Made by a program: the position numbers and the translations under genes. A stretch of 38,421 bases of DNA from a virus, in the IMG/VR virus record IMGVR_UViG_3300042554_000932, positions 1 to 38,421 of that record; one strand, written 5' to 3'. This document shows, one piece after another, positions 7,713-13,891 of this stretch. How positions within the stretch are numbered: position 1 is the first letter of the stretch; each line of letters begins with the position of its first letter. The notes below the pieces were generated by a model that was given only the letters and a program-made list of their open reading frames with translations, did not search any database and was not told where the DNA came from.

Positions 7713-7847
7713 TCAAGCGAGACGCTTCAGCATGGCGCGGAGCGTGGCGGCTTGATTCTTGAACGCCCCAAAATGCCCTGCCGCAAATGCCACCGCCTCC
7801 CGCTCCTCGTCGGTGAGCGTGGGCTTTGATTTTGCACTGGCGGATAT
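7713..7847 (-). CDS. Possible small protein lacking a normal start codon
   Basis: A short frame, about 44 codons, reads SKPTLTDEEREAVAFAAGH, then a FKNQAATLRAMLKRL tail and TGA. It resembles small helical proteins seen in planctomycete phages. A TAG lies two codons before the first usable codon, and upstream only an ATA (7845-7847) or an internal GTG (7791-7793) could start it. It may be a decayed gene, may begin at the non-standard ATA inside the palindrome, or may start late. Confidence 0.3.
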   Translation of the reverse strand: MSASAKSKPTLTDEEREAVAFAAGHFGAFKNQAATLRAMLKRLA

Positions 7848-7862
7848 ACCCTAGGTATATTC
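7842..7862. promoter_or_regulatory. AT-rich palindrome, candidate operator
   Basis: The sequence reads ATATACC-CTA-GGTATAT at 7844-7860, a perfect inverted repeat with 7-base arms. Flanking GG/CC extends the symmetry with one bulge. It lies between a probable terminator (7887-7910) and the PP-loop gene, where a repressor site controlling the downstream accessory genes would be expected. Confidence 0.4.
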
Positions 7863-7886
7863 CGAAGCCTAGCGGCAAAGCTGCGC

Positions 7887-7910
7887 AAGAAAAACGTGGC
7901 GGTTTTTCTT
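7887..7910 (-). terminator. Candidate intrinsic terminator after helix-turn-helix gene
   Basis: Read on the minus strand, AAGAAAAAC, six bases, GTTTTTCTT forms a perfect nine-pair stem beginning in the TAA stop of the gene at 7909-8211. The 3' arm is a U-run, but the stem is A/U-rich, so strength is doubtful. Confidence 0.4.
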
Positions 7911-8211
7911 ACTGAATTCTCCGAAACGCATACCCGTCCCATTGCACGACGCGGATCTCAACTCTCGCCGCTGCGTCTTCCGGCATCCGGCGTCTTGTGC
8001 GTAACTCTGCGGCACGCTCTGCGATTTCGTCTGGCGTCGGGTCCGCAACCGGCTTGCCATGCCGACGTCCACGATTTGGCAGCCCGTGGCGTCGCTTGAG
8101 GTGATCGATGGTCGTGTCCTTGCAGCCGAGGGCCGCGGCGATCTCTTGGTAGGTATCGCCGCGAGCCCACAGCTGTCGCAGGTGCTCCACGCTGTACCGC
8201 AGTGGTGCCAC
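7909..8211 (-). CDS. Helix-turn-helix protein with DPTPxEI motif
   Basis: 100 aa from GTG 8209-8211, one base after the sliding-clamp stop. Residues about 8-36 (SVEHLRQLWARGDTYQEIAAALG, then DTTIDHLKRRHGLP) form a GcrA/sigma-like helix-turn-helix. DPTPDEIAERAAELRTRR follows. This arrangement of a DNA-binding helix pair then DPTPxEI recurs in two other small proteins in the window. Likely a transcription regulator; target unknown. Confidence 0.65.
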   Translation of the reverse strand: MAPLRYSVEHLRQLWARGDTYQEIAAALGCKDTTIDHLKRRHGLPNRGRRHGKPVADPTPDEIAERAAELRTRRRMPEDAAARVEIRVVQWDGYAFRRIQ

Positions 8212-8212
8212 G

Positions 8213-9334
8213 TCAGTCCTTCGCCAACGGCATGATGACGCCCGTGTGGTCGCCGCAACGCAGCACGACGGCGGACTGCTCGTCCACAGCCTCGACCTCA
8301 ACCTCGGGCTCGGCGTCACCGCTGATGCCGTTCAGCCACTCCGTGACGAACGTCGGGTCCAGCTTCACGCTGCACGAGTCGCCAGCCTCCACGACGTCGC
8401 AGGTGACGCTCGACTCGCCGCACTCGGCCGACTGCCCGTGCAGCCAGATGCCGGTGTTCGCAAACGTGTAGTCGACTCCCTTGCTGCTCTCGCTGGTCAC
8501 GATGGCAGCCGCTCGAGTCGCCGCCATGAGCGCCGCCCTGTCAACGGTCGTGGCCTTGGCGTCACGCTCAGGGATGACTTTCCGCCAATCGGGGAACCGC
8601 CCATCGACAATCCTGGCCGTCACGACTGTGCCGCCGATGGTCGCCACGATTTCGCTGGGCGTGCCCTCGAGCTGCACCGCAGCGTCGCCAGCGTTGCCCG
8701 CGATCCGTGAGATGATGCCCATCGCACGGGCCGGCACGAGAGTTTGCGAGTCATCCACCGCCAGGTCGTGCTCGGCAGCGAACGATGACAGACGCCGCCC
8801 GTCCGTTGCCACCAGGGTCACCGTGTCGCCCCGCACCTCCACGAGCACCGCACCGAGAGCGTAGCGGCTGGACTCGCTGTCGGTAGCGAACACAGTGCCA
8901 CGCACGGCACGCACGAACTGGTCAGCCGGCAGCCGCGTGACGCTCCTGGCGTTCGTCGGCATCCACGCCGGATACTCGGCCGCGTCCTCGGTCGGCAGCG
9001 TCCACTCGCCGTGGCCCGCACGGACGATGCAGGTGGTGCCGTTGGGCACCAGAGTGACCTCGTCGCCCGTGGCGTTGGCCAAGATGGCCTGCAGCCGGTC
9101 CTTCGGCAACAGCAACGCCGGCCCGTCGTAGGAAATGGCAGCGTCGATGCGGATGTCGCCATCACTCCCAGACAGGACCGCGCCCGACAGGAGCACGTTC
9201 TGCAGCACCGGCCGTGGACTTCTTGCCGGGACAGCCGGTGCCACGGCAGCGAGCGCCGCCTTGAGATCCCTGGTGGACAGGCTGATGCCACCATCCTGCG
9301 TCTTTCGCTTCCGTTCCTTCGTCATCGTCGCCAT
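8213..9334 (-). CDS. dnaN: DNA polymerase III beta subunit (sliding clamp)
   Basis: 373 aa, the normal bacterial clamp length. The ATG at 9332-9334 is preceded by AAAGGA. The three-repeat clamp pattern is recognisable: SPRPVLQNVLLSG in domain 1, LPADQFVRAVRGTVFATDSESSRYALGAVLVEV with TLVATDGRRL in domain 2, FPDWRKVIPE in the linker, and a C-terminus GVIMPLAKD close to the usual MPMR-type end. The clamp tethers the replicative polymerase to DNA. Carrying a complete bacterial-type clamp is uncommon for a temperate phage that has no polymerase in view; it would have to work with the host enzyme. Confidence 0.92.
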   Translation of the reverse strand: MATMTKERKRKTQDGGISLSTRDLKAALAAVAPAVPARSPRPVLQNVLLSGAVLSGSDGDIRIDAAISYDGPALLLPKDRLQAILANATGDEVTLVPNGTTCIVRAGHGEWTLPTEDAAEYPAWMPTNARSVTRLPADQFVRAVRGTVFATDSESSRYALGAVLVEVRGDTVTLVATDGRRLSSFAAEHDLAVDDSQTLVPARAMGIISRIAGNAGDAAVQLEGTPSEIVATIGGTVVTARIVDGRFPDWRKVIPERDAKATTVDRAALMAATRAAAIVTSESSKGVDYTFANTGIWLHGQSAECGESSVTCDVVEAGDSCSVKLDPTFVTEWLNGISGDAEPEVEVEAVDEQSAVVLRCGDHTGVIMPLAKD

Positions 9335-9440
9335 CTCGCACATCCTTTCGCAGAGAGGTACCAACACACACGCCGCAGGAAAACGCTCCTGCGACGACAA
9401 TCATTCCCGTCACGAGCAGGGCTAGGTCTTCGGTGGTCAC
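9162..9440 (-). CDS. Possible small membrane protein overlapping the clamp gene
   Basis: The GTG overlaps the previous stop in a GTGA. The first 30 residues (MTTEDLALLVTGMIVVAGAF, then SCGVCVGTSLRKDV) make one membrane helix and fill the space between two genes. The frame then runs about 170 bases into the clamp gene before a stop, which makes its C-terminal part doubtful. It may be a genuine small membrane protein with an overlapping tail, or a gene with a lost stop. Confidence 0.45.
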   Translation of the reverse strand: MTTEDLALLVTGMIVVAGAFSCGVCVGTSLRKDVRDGDDDEGTEAKDAGWWHQPVHQGSQGGARCRGTGCPGKKSTAGAAERAPVGRGPVWE

Positions 9441-9628
9441 AGCTCGGCCTCCGTTCGCTCTATGGTCTGGGCCAGCCTGCAGCACCTGTCCAGCGTGACG
9501 GACAGCGTCTTCGCAGCCACCTCGAGCAGCAGGCGATGCTCCTCTGGCGTGTCGTCGTGTGCAGCTGCCTCTTCAAGCCAACGCACGACGTCCAGCGGTG
9601 CCGGCAGGTAGATCCACTCGGGATTCAT
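9437..9628 (-). CDS. Small acidic hypothetical protein
   Basis: 63 aa. ATG overlaps the LexA-like gene's stop (ATGA at 9625-9628) and its own stop overlaps the next GTG. Sequence WIYLPAPLDVVRWLEEAAAH and TPEEHRLLLEVAAKTLSVTL suggests two or three helices. No family recognised. Confidence 0.6.
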   Translation of the reverse strand: MNPEWIYLPAPLDVVRWLEEAAAHDDTPEEHRLLLEVAAKTLSVTLDRCCRLAQTIERTEAEL

Positions 9629-9858
9629 GCGTCACCTCCCGTCACGCGGATGGTGCGGGCCTGGCCGTCGAGCCACGTGACGGCGTTCTTTTTCCGCATC
9701 GCTCGCAGGTGGCACATCACGCCGTTCGTCGTCCACCCGTAGGCGTGGCCGATTTCGCGGACGGACGGGCTGAAGCCGTGCGTGTCGATGTAGCCCGCGA
9801 TCCAATCGCGGACGTCCTGCTGGCGTGGCGTCAGGGTGTTCGTGGTGGTGCTGCTCAT
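9625..9858 (-). CDS. Stand-alone LexA-type DNA-binding domain
   Basis: 77 aa. LTPRQQDVRDWIAGYIDTHG, SPSVREIGHAYGWTTNG and VMCHLRAMRKKNAVTW match the winged helix-turn-helix N-terminal domain of LexA (Pfam LexA_DNA_bind). LexA is normally about 200 aa with a C-terminal S24 self-cleaving protease; here the protein ends after the DNA-binding part. Such a protein could bind SOS-type operators without being released by RecA (inference). Its ATG overlaps the replication initiator stop, so it is made with the replication genes. Confidence 0.8.
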   Translation of the reverse strand: MSSTTTNTLTPRQQDVRDWIAGYIDTHGFSPSVREIGHAYGWTTNGVMCHLRAMRKKNAVTWLDGQARTIRVTGGDA

Positions 9859-10691
9859 GTGTCCTCGTCCTTGAGTTTGAGAGTCTGTGCAAGCGCGGCG
9901 ACTTCCTTTGGCGTGCGGTACGGGGCAGGGCGGTACTCGTCACGCCACGCCTTCGGCGGCGGTTTCTCCTCGGGCCGCACGCCTGGCGTCCGGTTGGTGC
10001 CGCCCTTGTCCTGGCACCTCTGGAGCCACCCGACGAGGAATCGCCGCCAGTTGCGGCGTCCTGCCCGGCTCGGGTTCGCAGTCAGCCAGGCCGTCGCCTT
10101 GGCTAGCTCCTGGTCAATGACGGCACCGGGGTAGGCCGTAGCCCACTGCTGACGGTCAGCGTCCGTGATGCCTTCCCAGCCGGATTCAGAATCCCACGAG
10201 ATCCGAGGCTTCGCCGGCGTGCGAGACGCCTTTGGCGGATCGCTCGTCGGAACCGGCGCAGCCGGTATGTATTCTTCTTCTCTCTTCTCCTCTCCTCTCC
10301 TCTCCTCTAGTCCGCAATCTGTCCGCTCGTCATGCGGACAAGATGCGGACAACCTGCGGACAGACTTCGCCCTAGCATCTAAAAGCCGCCTTTTTGCAGC
10401 ATTTCCGAACCTTTCCTCCCAGCCCGGGATGGTGATTGTGTCGCCGTTGACGACCAGCCAGCCGGCACGCTCAACAGCCTGCCAGTACGCTTCGTCGCCG
10501 CCGGCCACCATCCCCAGCATGGCAAGCGGCACCCGGATGGTGCCGTCTGCCGTCACGTGCCAGGCCCACGACCACAGGCGGACCATCCGGCCGACCACGA
10601 CCTCAATAGGCTCGTGAGTCGCCGCGGCCACCTCGAGCACCTCGGGCTTCGTGCCGAGGTTGCAGTCAACGGGAATCCATTCACCGGCCAT
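9855..10691 (-). CDS. Replication initiator / replisome organizer protein
   Basis: 278 aa from ATG 10689-10691. The N-terminal 115 residues (MAGEWIPVDCNLGTKPEV...EVVVGRMVRLWSWA...GWLVVNGDTITIPGWEERF) resemble the winged-helix domain of phage replisome organizers. A charged linker (EERRGEEKREEEY) follows, then a C-terminal module (QQWATAYPGAVIDQELAKA, AWLTANPSRAGRRNWRRFLV, WLQRCQDKGG) typical of phage proteins that recruit helicase or loader. Iterons and a purine tract lie inside the coding sequence just after the DNA-binding domain, as the lambda origin lies inside gene O. No phage helicase is seen, so host helicase would be recruited. Confidence 0.75.
   Translation of the reverse strand: MAGEWIPVDCNLGTKPEVLEVAAATHEPIEVVVGRMVRLWSWAWHVTADGTIRVPLAMLGMVAGGDEAYWQAVERAGWLVVNGDTITIPGWEERFGNAAKRRLLDARAKSVRRLSASCPHDERTDCGLEERRGEEKREEEYIPAAPVPTSDPPKASRTPAKPRISWDSESGWEGITDADRQQWATAYPGAVIDQELAKATAWLTANPSRAGRRNWRRFLVGWLQRCQDKGGTNRTPGVRPEEKPPPKAWRDEYRPAPYRTPKEVAALAQTLKLKDEDT
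10286..10308. repeat. Pentanucleotide tandem repeat in a polypurine/polypyrimidine tract
   Basis: Four TCTCC units plus TCT on the plus strand (GGAGA on the coding strand), within a wider pyrimidine run from about 10272. It encodes the Glu/Arg linker of the initiator protein. Strand asymmetry next to iterons is typical of origin unwinding regions. Unit-number change would shift the reading frame. Confidence 0.75.
10310..10362. other. Iteron array, probable replication origin
   Basis: Three direct copies of TGCGGACA start at 10333, 10344 and 10355, exactly 11 bases apart. Two inverted copies (GTCCGCA at 10310, GTCCGCT at 10321) are also 11 bases apart. A period of 11 is not a multiple of three, so protein repetition does not explain it. 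One-turn spacing, a dyad arrangement, an adjacent polypurine tract and location inside an initiator gene are the features of lambdoid origins. Confidence 0.7.
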
Positions 10692-10917
10692 CCACGCACC
10701 TCCACACCGACGTCCTGCGACCTCGGCCGCTCGTCCACCTTCCAGATTCCGTGTGATGCACCAAGAACTGCGGCGGGCTAGATTCCTCGTCGCCGTACTT
10801 TCCGAGACGATGATTTCGCTGCTCAACCGTCCACGCACGCTGTAGCGCATCACACGCCGCGGTAATTTCCTGCGGCGTCGGATCTCGCATCCGGTTCCAA
10901 GACCATTCACCGGCCAT
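10681..10917 (-). CDS. Small protein with DPTPxEI motif
   Basis: 78 aa. It starts MAGEWSWNRMRDPTPQEITA and continues ACDALQRAWTVEQRNHRLGK. MAGEW also opens the next protein (the initiator), with which this gene overlaps by 11 bases. No helix-turn-helix precedes the DPTP motif here, unlike the two relatives in the window. Function unknown; position suggests a partner or regulator of replication. Confidence 0.6.
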   Translation of the reverse strand: MAGEWSWNRMRDPTPQEITAACDALQRAWTVEQRNHRLGKYGDEESSPPQFLVHHTESGRWTSGRGRRTSVWRCVDGR

Positions 10918-10921
10918 TGAT

Positions 10922-11596
10922 TCACACCTCCTCGTGGCCGTAGGCGAACTCGTACACCAGCGACCGCCAGTCGGACAGCGACGCAACAAACACATCGTCC
11001 ATCACGGCGTATGGGTCGCCGCTGCCCTTGCAGGCTTCGTTTGTGTTTGTCATTCCGACACGAACGCCAGGAAACCAATCAGCGAATGCGTGGCGGTAAA
11101 AGTCGGCGCTGTCTTGGCACTCGCCCGCTGAACGACTCAGGCAGGCACCGTTCCGCCGTATCAAGTCAGGTATCCGAATCTCTGCGATTTCCTTGACGCC
11201 AAAGCTTCCGCATACTCGAAAGCCGCAGTCACGAGAATCTCCACCGCAGACTTTGCGAATTGCGTAAAGGCATCCATCTCGCATCGCCTTATGCAATCCG
11301 ATCTGGTACGCCTCAAACAGATACTTTGCTGGCCCTGTCGGGCGATATGAAGTCTTTGCCTCTAGCGGCATGTGCATACCGCTCACCGGATTGAGCATCC
11401 GCTTGTCGCATCGCAGGCGCTCGGCTAATCCGGCTGCGCTGTAGTCGTATTTCAGCTTTTCTGCGGCATCTTCTGGCAACCTGTCGTGGTAGGCAGGGTT
11501 GCCTTCAAACGACAGGCCGCAGCTCTGCGCGTACTGCTCAACCTCAGCGACAAAGGCGTCGTGCCTTGAATCGAGCGTCTTCCTGACGGCAACCAA
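10922..11596 (-). CDS. Hypothetical protein, possible PD-(D/E)xK-type nuclease
   Basis: 224 aa. The start is TTG at 11594-11596: AAGGAGG lies six bases upstream and no in-frame ATG is usable. It begins one base after the methyltransferase stop. The region NPVSGMHMPLEAKTSYRPTG holds an E-x-K preceded by beta-like residues, followed by helices (YLFEAYQIGLHKAMRDGCLY), as in PD-(D/E)xK nucleases; that is weak evidence. Several cysteines (C in VCGGD, RDCGFRVCG, NGAC, GEC) could bind metal. If it is a nuclease, the methyltransferase next door could be its partner; otherwise it remains unknown. Confidence 0.55.
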   Translation of the reverse strand: MVAVRKTLDSRHDAFVAEVEQYAQSCGLSFEGNPAYHDRLPEDAAEKLKYDYSAAGLAERLRCDKRMLNPVSGMHMPLEAKTSYRPTGPAKYLFEAYQIGLHKAMRDGCLYAIRKVCGGDSRDCGFRVCGSFGVKEIAEIRIPDLIRRNGACLSRSAGECQDSADFYRHAFADWFPGVRVGMTNTNEACKGSGDPYAVMDDVFVASLSDWRSLVYEFAYGHEEV

Positions 11597-11597
11597 T

Positions 11598-12917
11598 TCA
11601 TGCCTCCTTGATTCGCTGGGTTGCAATTGCCGCGTACTCCTGGTCGAGTTCGCACGTAATCCACTTTCGGCCAGCGAGCTTTGCAGCCACGGCCGTCGTC
11701 CCGCCGCCACAGAACGGATCAACAACGAGCCCGCCAGAAGGCGTGAGCTTCTCGATGTAGTAGCGAGCCTCGACAACCGACTGCTGCCAAGGATGGGCAG
11801 ATTTCTCTTTGGTCGAGACAATCAGGTCTTCAACGACGGCAGATGTGTCGAATCTGTTGCCGCCGTTGACAAACCAAAGCATGGGCTTCCACTTCACGCG
11901 GATGCCCCAAAAAGCCATTACCTGACCTGGCCCTTCGTGGTAGCAGCACAGCGGCCAGAGAAACTTGAGGTGTTTGCCTACAAGGCGGCACACGTCAGCC
12001 GTTGCATACTGGCCGAGGTAGCAGATAAGCGACCCGCCTGGGCGAAGGATTCGCGCTGCCTCGCGGGCCATGTCTTCGTAGAGCGGGACCGTTTCCTTGT
12101 CGTAGGGCGGGTCTGTGAAGATCAAATCCACGCACCCGTCAGGAATGGACGGCAGGATCGTGCGAAAGTCGCCGAGTCGTACGATGTCGCCGTCAATGAC
12201 GCCGGCCGCTGCTGCTTCCTTCTTCCGCTCGGCGGCCTTCGCTTCGGCCTTGTGTTTCTTGACCGTCTTATCGACGTGGTTGATTGACACAGCACCGGTG
12301 CGGAGTTTTGTCAGCGTGTCATCGTCTACCAATCCGGTCGAAGCGGCCTCGGTAATACGCTTGACCTTTGCGACCGTGTCACGCGACACACCGGCTGCGT
12401 CACCAATCTTGGCGTCAAGACTGCGTTCGTGACGATCACTTAAATGCCCAGAATTCTGGGCATTTTTAGAAACTTTAACTACACGAGCGCCATCTTCGTG
12501 AGTGATGACGCCGCCGGTCGCAACGTCGATTAGGTCAGGCCCTCTGGGCCTTCCCTTAGGAGCAACCATCATCTGGTGAATTGCCTCTCGCTTTAGCTCC
12601 AGTTCCACCTTCGCAAAGTCGGCCAAGTTCCTGCGGCCGTTCTGGTTGTCGATGATCCACAACATGGCAGCGTTGCGGTCATCGAATCGCATCTCCTCAA
12701 TCTCAAACGCCAGATCGAGACGTGTGCAGATTTCGTAGCGATTGTGCCCGTCAACGAGCGTTAACTTGCCCGCCTTGGACCAAACAACCAGCGGATCTCG
12801 TGCGCAACCGTGGGCCGAGATGTTCGCCTCCAGCTGATTGCGCTCGTCAGCCGTTAGCGGCGGGATGAGTGCGGCGAACTCGGCGTCAACGATGATGTCT
12901 TCAAAAACCTGTGGCAT
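11598..12917 (-). CDS. ParB-like / DNA methyltransferase fusion
   Basis: 439 aa, AAGGAGG nine bases before ATG. Residues 1-110 form a ParB/Srx-like domain (PLVVWSKAGKLTLVDGHNRYE). Residues 160-230 contain a helix-turn-helix (IGDAAGVSRDTVAKVKRI) and a charged coiled coil. Residues 240-439 are an N4/N6 amino-methyltransferase of the order IV-then-I: DPPY at 269-272 and DPFCGGGTT at 400-408. It transfers methyl groups from S-adenosylmethionine to adenine or cytosine; target sequence unknown. Phage fusions of this type are known and are thought to protect phage DNA or alter regulation. A perfect 24-base palindrome encodes residues about 151-159. Confidence 0.9.
   Translation of the reverse strand: MPQVFEDIIVDAEFAALIPPLTADERNQLEANISAHGCARDPLVVWSKAGKLTLVDGHNRYEICTRLDLAFEIEEMRFDDRNAAMLWIIDNQNGRRNLADFAKVELELKREAIHQMMVAPKGRPRGPDLIDVATGGVITHEDGARVVKVSKNAQNSGHLSDRHERSLDAKIGDAAGVSRDTVAKVKRITEAASTGLVDDDTLTKLRTGAVSINHVDKTVKKHKAEAKAAERKKEAAAAGVIDGDIVRLGDFRTILPSIPDGCVDLIFTDPPYDKETVPLYEDMAREAARILRPGGSLICYLGQYATADVCRLVGKHLKFLWPLCCYHEGPGQVMAFWGIRVKWKPMLWFVNGGNRFDTSAVVEDLIVSTKEKSAHPWQQSVVEARYYIEKLTPSGGLVVDPFCGGGTTAVAAKLAGRKWITCELDQEYAAIATQRIKEA
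12442..12465. repeat. Perfect 24-bp palindrome inside methyltransferase gene
   Basis: Twelve-base arms AAATGCCCAGAA and TTCTGGGCATTT meet at a central GAATTC with no spacer. It codes for the KNAQNSGHL stretch between the ParB-like and helix-turn-helix regions. A chance 24-base perfect palindrome in a window this size is unlikely (about 38421 divided by 4 to the 12th). Confidence 0.9.
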
Positions 12918-12957
12918 GGCAGCCTCCTTGCGTTGTGATTGAGAACCAGGCCCACCA

Positions 12958-13290
12958 TTACAGGCTGGTCAAGTTCCATTCCCTTTCGCCCCTGCCGCTC
13001 GCGCTCTGCACGACGCGGCCCGTGGCCACGATCCTGCCAGCCCGTGCAAGCTCGTTGATCCGCTTGTTGACCTGATGCGGCAGCAGTCCGCACCTCGCCG
13101 CGATGCCGCTGGCACCTGCCGGGCCGTGCGACAGTGCCTCAAGGATCGCCGTGTGGTGCTCGCCCGCGAACGAACGCGCAGCGCGTGCCGCCTGGTGCGA
13201 CGTCACCGGGTCAGACTTGCGGGCCGCCGGCTGTGCGAACAGCGGCAGATCCGCCAGACGACTCACGACGTCCAAGTAGTAATCGCTCAC
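12958..13290 (-). CDS. Winged-helix DNA-binding protein
   Basis: 110 aa from GTG overlapping the previous stop (GTGA at 13287-13290). Residues about 45-95 (HHTAILEALSHGPAGASGIA, ARCGLLPHQVNKRINELARAGRIV) form a winged helix of the MarR/ArsR-like kind, with a C-terminal wing ending REWNLTSL. The preceding SDPVTSHQAARAARSFAG is common in phage homologues. Probably a transcription regulator of the early region. Confidence 0.75.
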   Translation of the reverse strand: MSDYYLDVVSRLADLPLFAQPAARKSDPVTSHQAARAARSFAGEHHTAILEALSHGPAGASGIAARCGLLPHQVNKRINELARAGRIVATGRVVQSASGRGEREWNLTSL

Positions 13291-13505
13291 AGCCCATCTC
13301 CTTTCCGTGCCTCGATCAGCTCCAGCGTCCGCGACAACGCGATGCACCGTGCACGCAGCTCCTCGTTCTCGCAGTCGATCTTGAGCAGCACCGACAGCAC
13401 GCCGTCGGCGTTGCGGGCCAGGTCGCCGTCAGAAAACCGTGCAAAGAACGACAGCCAGGTGCAGGCGTCGTCCAAGTCGCGGACGGGGCGGGGGCGTTTT
13501 GCCAT
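13287..13505 (-). CDS. Small hypothetical protein
   Basis: 72 aa, MAKRPRPVRDLDDACTWLSF. The ATG is preceded by CGAAAGGA, the ribosome-binding pattern shared by several early genes (13505, 14720, 15180, 20236), which decides this start over an upstream in-frame GTG. The rest is helical (LLKIDCENEELRARCIALS). The 158 bases between this gene and the next one upstream (13506-13663) hold only a GCCCGG/CCGGGC hairpin (13529-13545) and no clear gene. Confidence 0.65.
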   Translation of the reverse strand: MAKRPRPVRDLDDACTWLSFFARFSDGDLARNADGVLSVLLKIDCENEELRARCIALSRTLELIEARKGDGL

Positions 13506-13663
13506 GACGAATCCTTTCGTGTGTATTTGCCCGGTTACGCCGGGCGCGGCTGCGTCACCTGTTGGAGACAGGCCGCAGCTGCGGCGGTTACTCGCCACCC
13601 ATCCGCTTGGCGACCAATGCGGCCCGTGATGCAGCCGCTCGGGCAATGGCGTGCCTCGGCGAT

Positions 13664-13891
13664 TCAATCTCCTGTCCACACGACGTCAGGCTGACGATTC
13701 GGTGGCGGCTCGTACTTGTTCAACCTCTTCGCCAGGGCGGCGATCTTGTCCTTCAGCGCTTCCTCGCGGAGGTACGCATCGTGTGAACGTGAGTCGAGCA
13801 CGCGAATAAACGCCGCCATGTTGGGCCTGGCCTGCCGCTCGAGGTACTCGGCGATCACGCTGGCGTCGATGTTCACGGGCTCGTCACGCAT
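13664..13891 (-). CDS. Small hypothetical protein
   Basis: 75 aa. ATG overlaps the RecT-like gene's stop by eight bases. Helical, charged sequence (VIAEYLERQARPNMAAFIRV; LREEALKDKIAALAKRLNKY) with a probable short coiled coil. Family not recognised; could be an accessory protein of the recombination system by position. Confidence 0.6.
   Translation of the reverse strand: MRDEPVNIDASVIAEYLERQARPNMAAFIRVLDSRSHDAYLREEALKDKIAALAKRLNKYEPPPNRQPDVVWTGD

Noticed and set aside
7477-7878. 133-codon minus-strand frame opposite no gene but overlapping the PP-loop start
   Set aside because: Its sequence is His/Arg/Gly-rich and it overlaps the PP-loop coding region out of frame; it is a shadow.
10286-10308. 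Phase-variation switch by TCTCC repeat number
   Set aside because: Possible in principle, but four copies are few, the target is an essential-looking replication gene, and the adjacent iterons favour an origin-type explanation.
13506-13663. Short frame ending RAALVAKRMGGE as a gene
   Set aside because: Only about 26 codons, with no usable start codon other than ATT and no ribosome-binding site.
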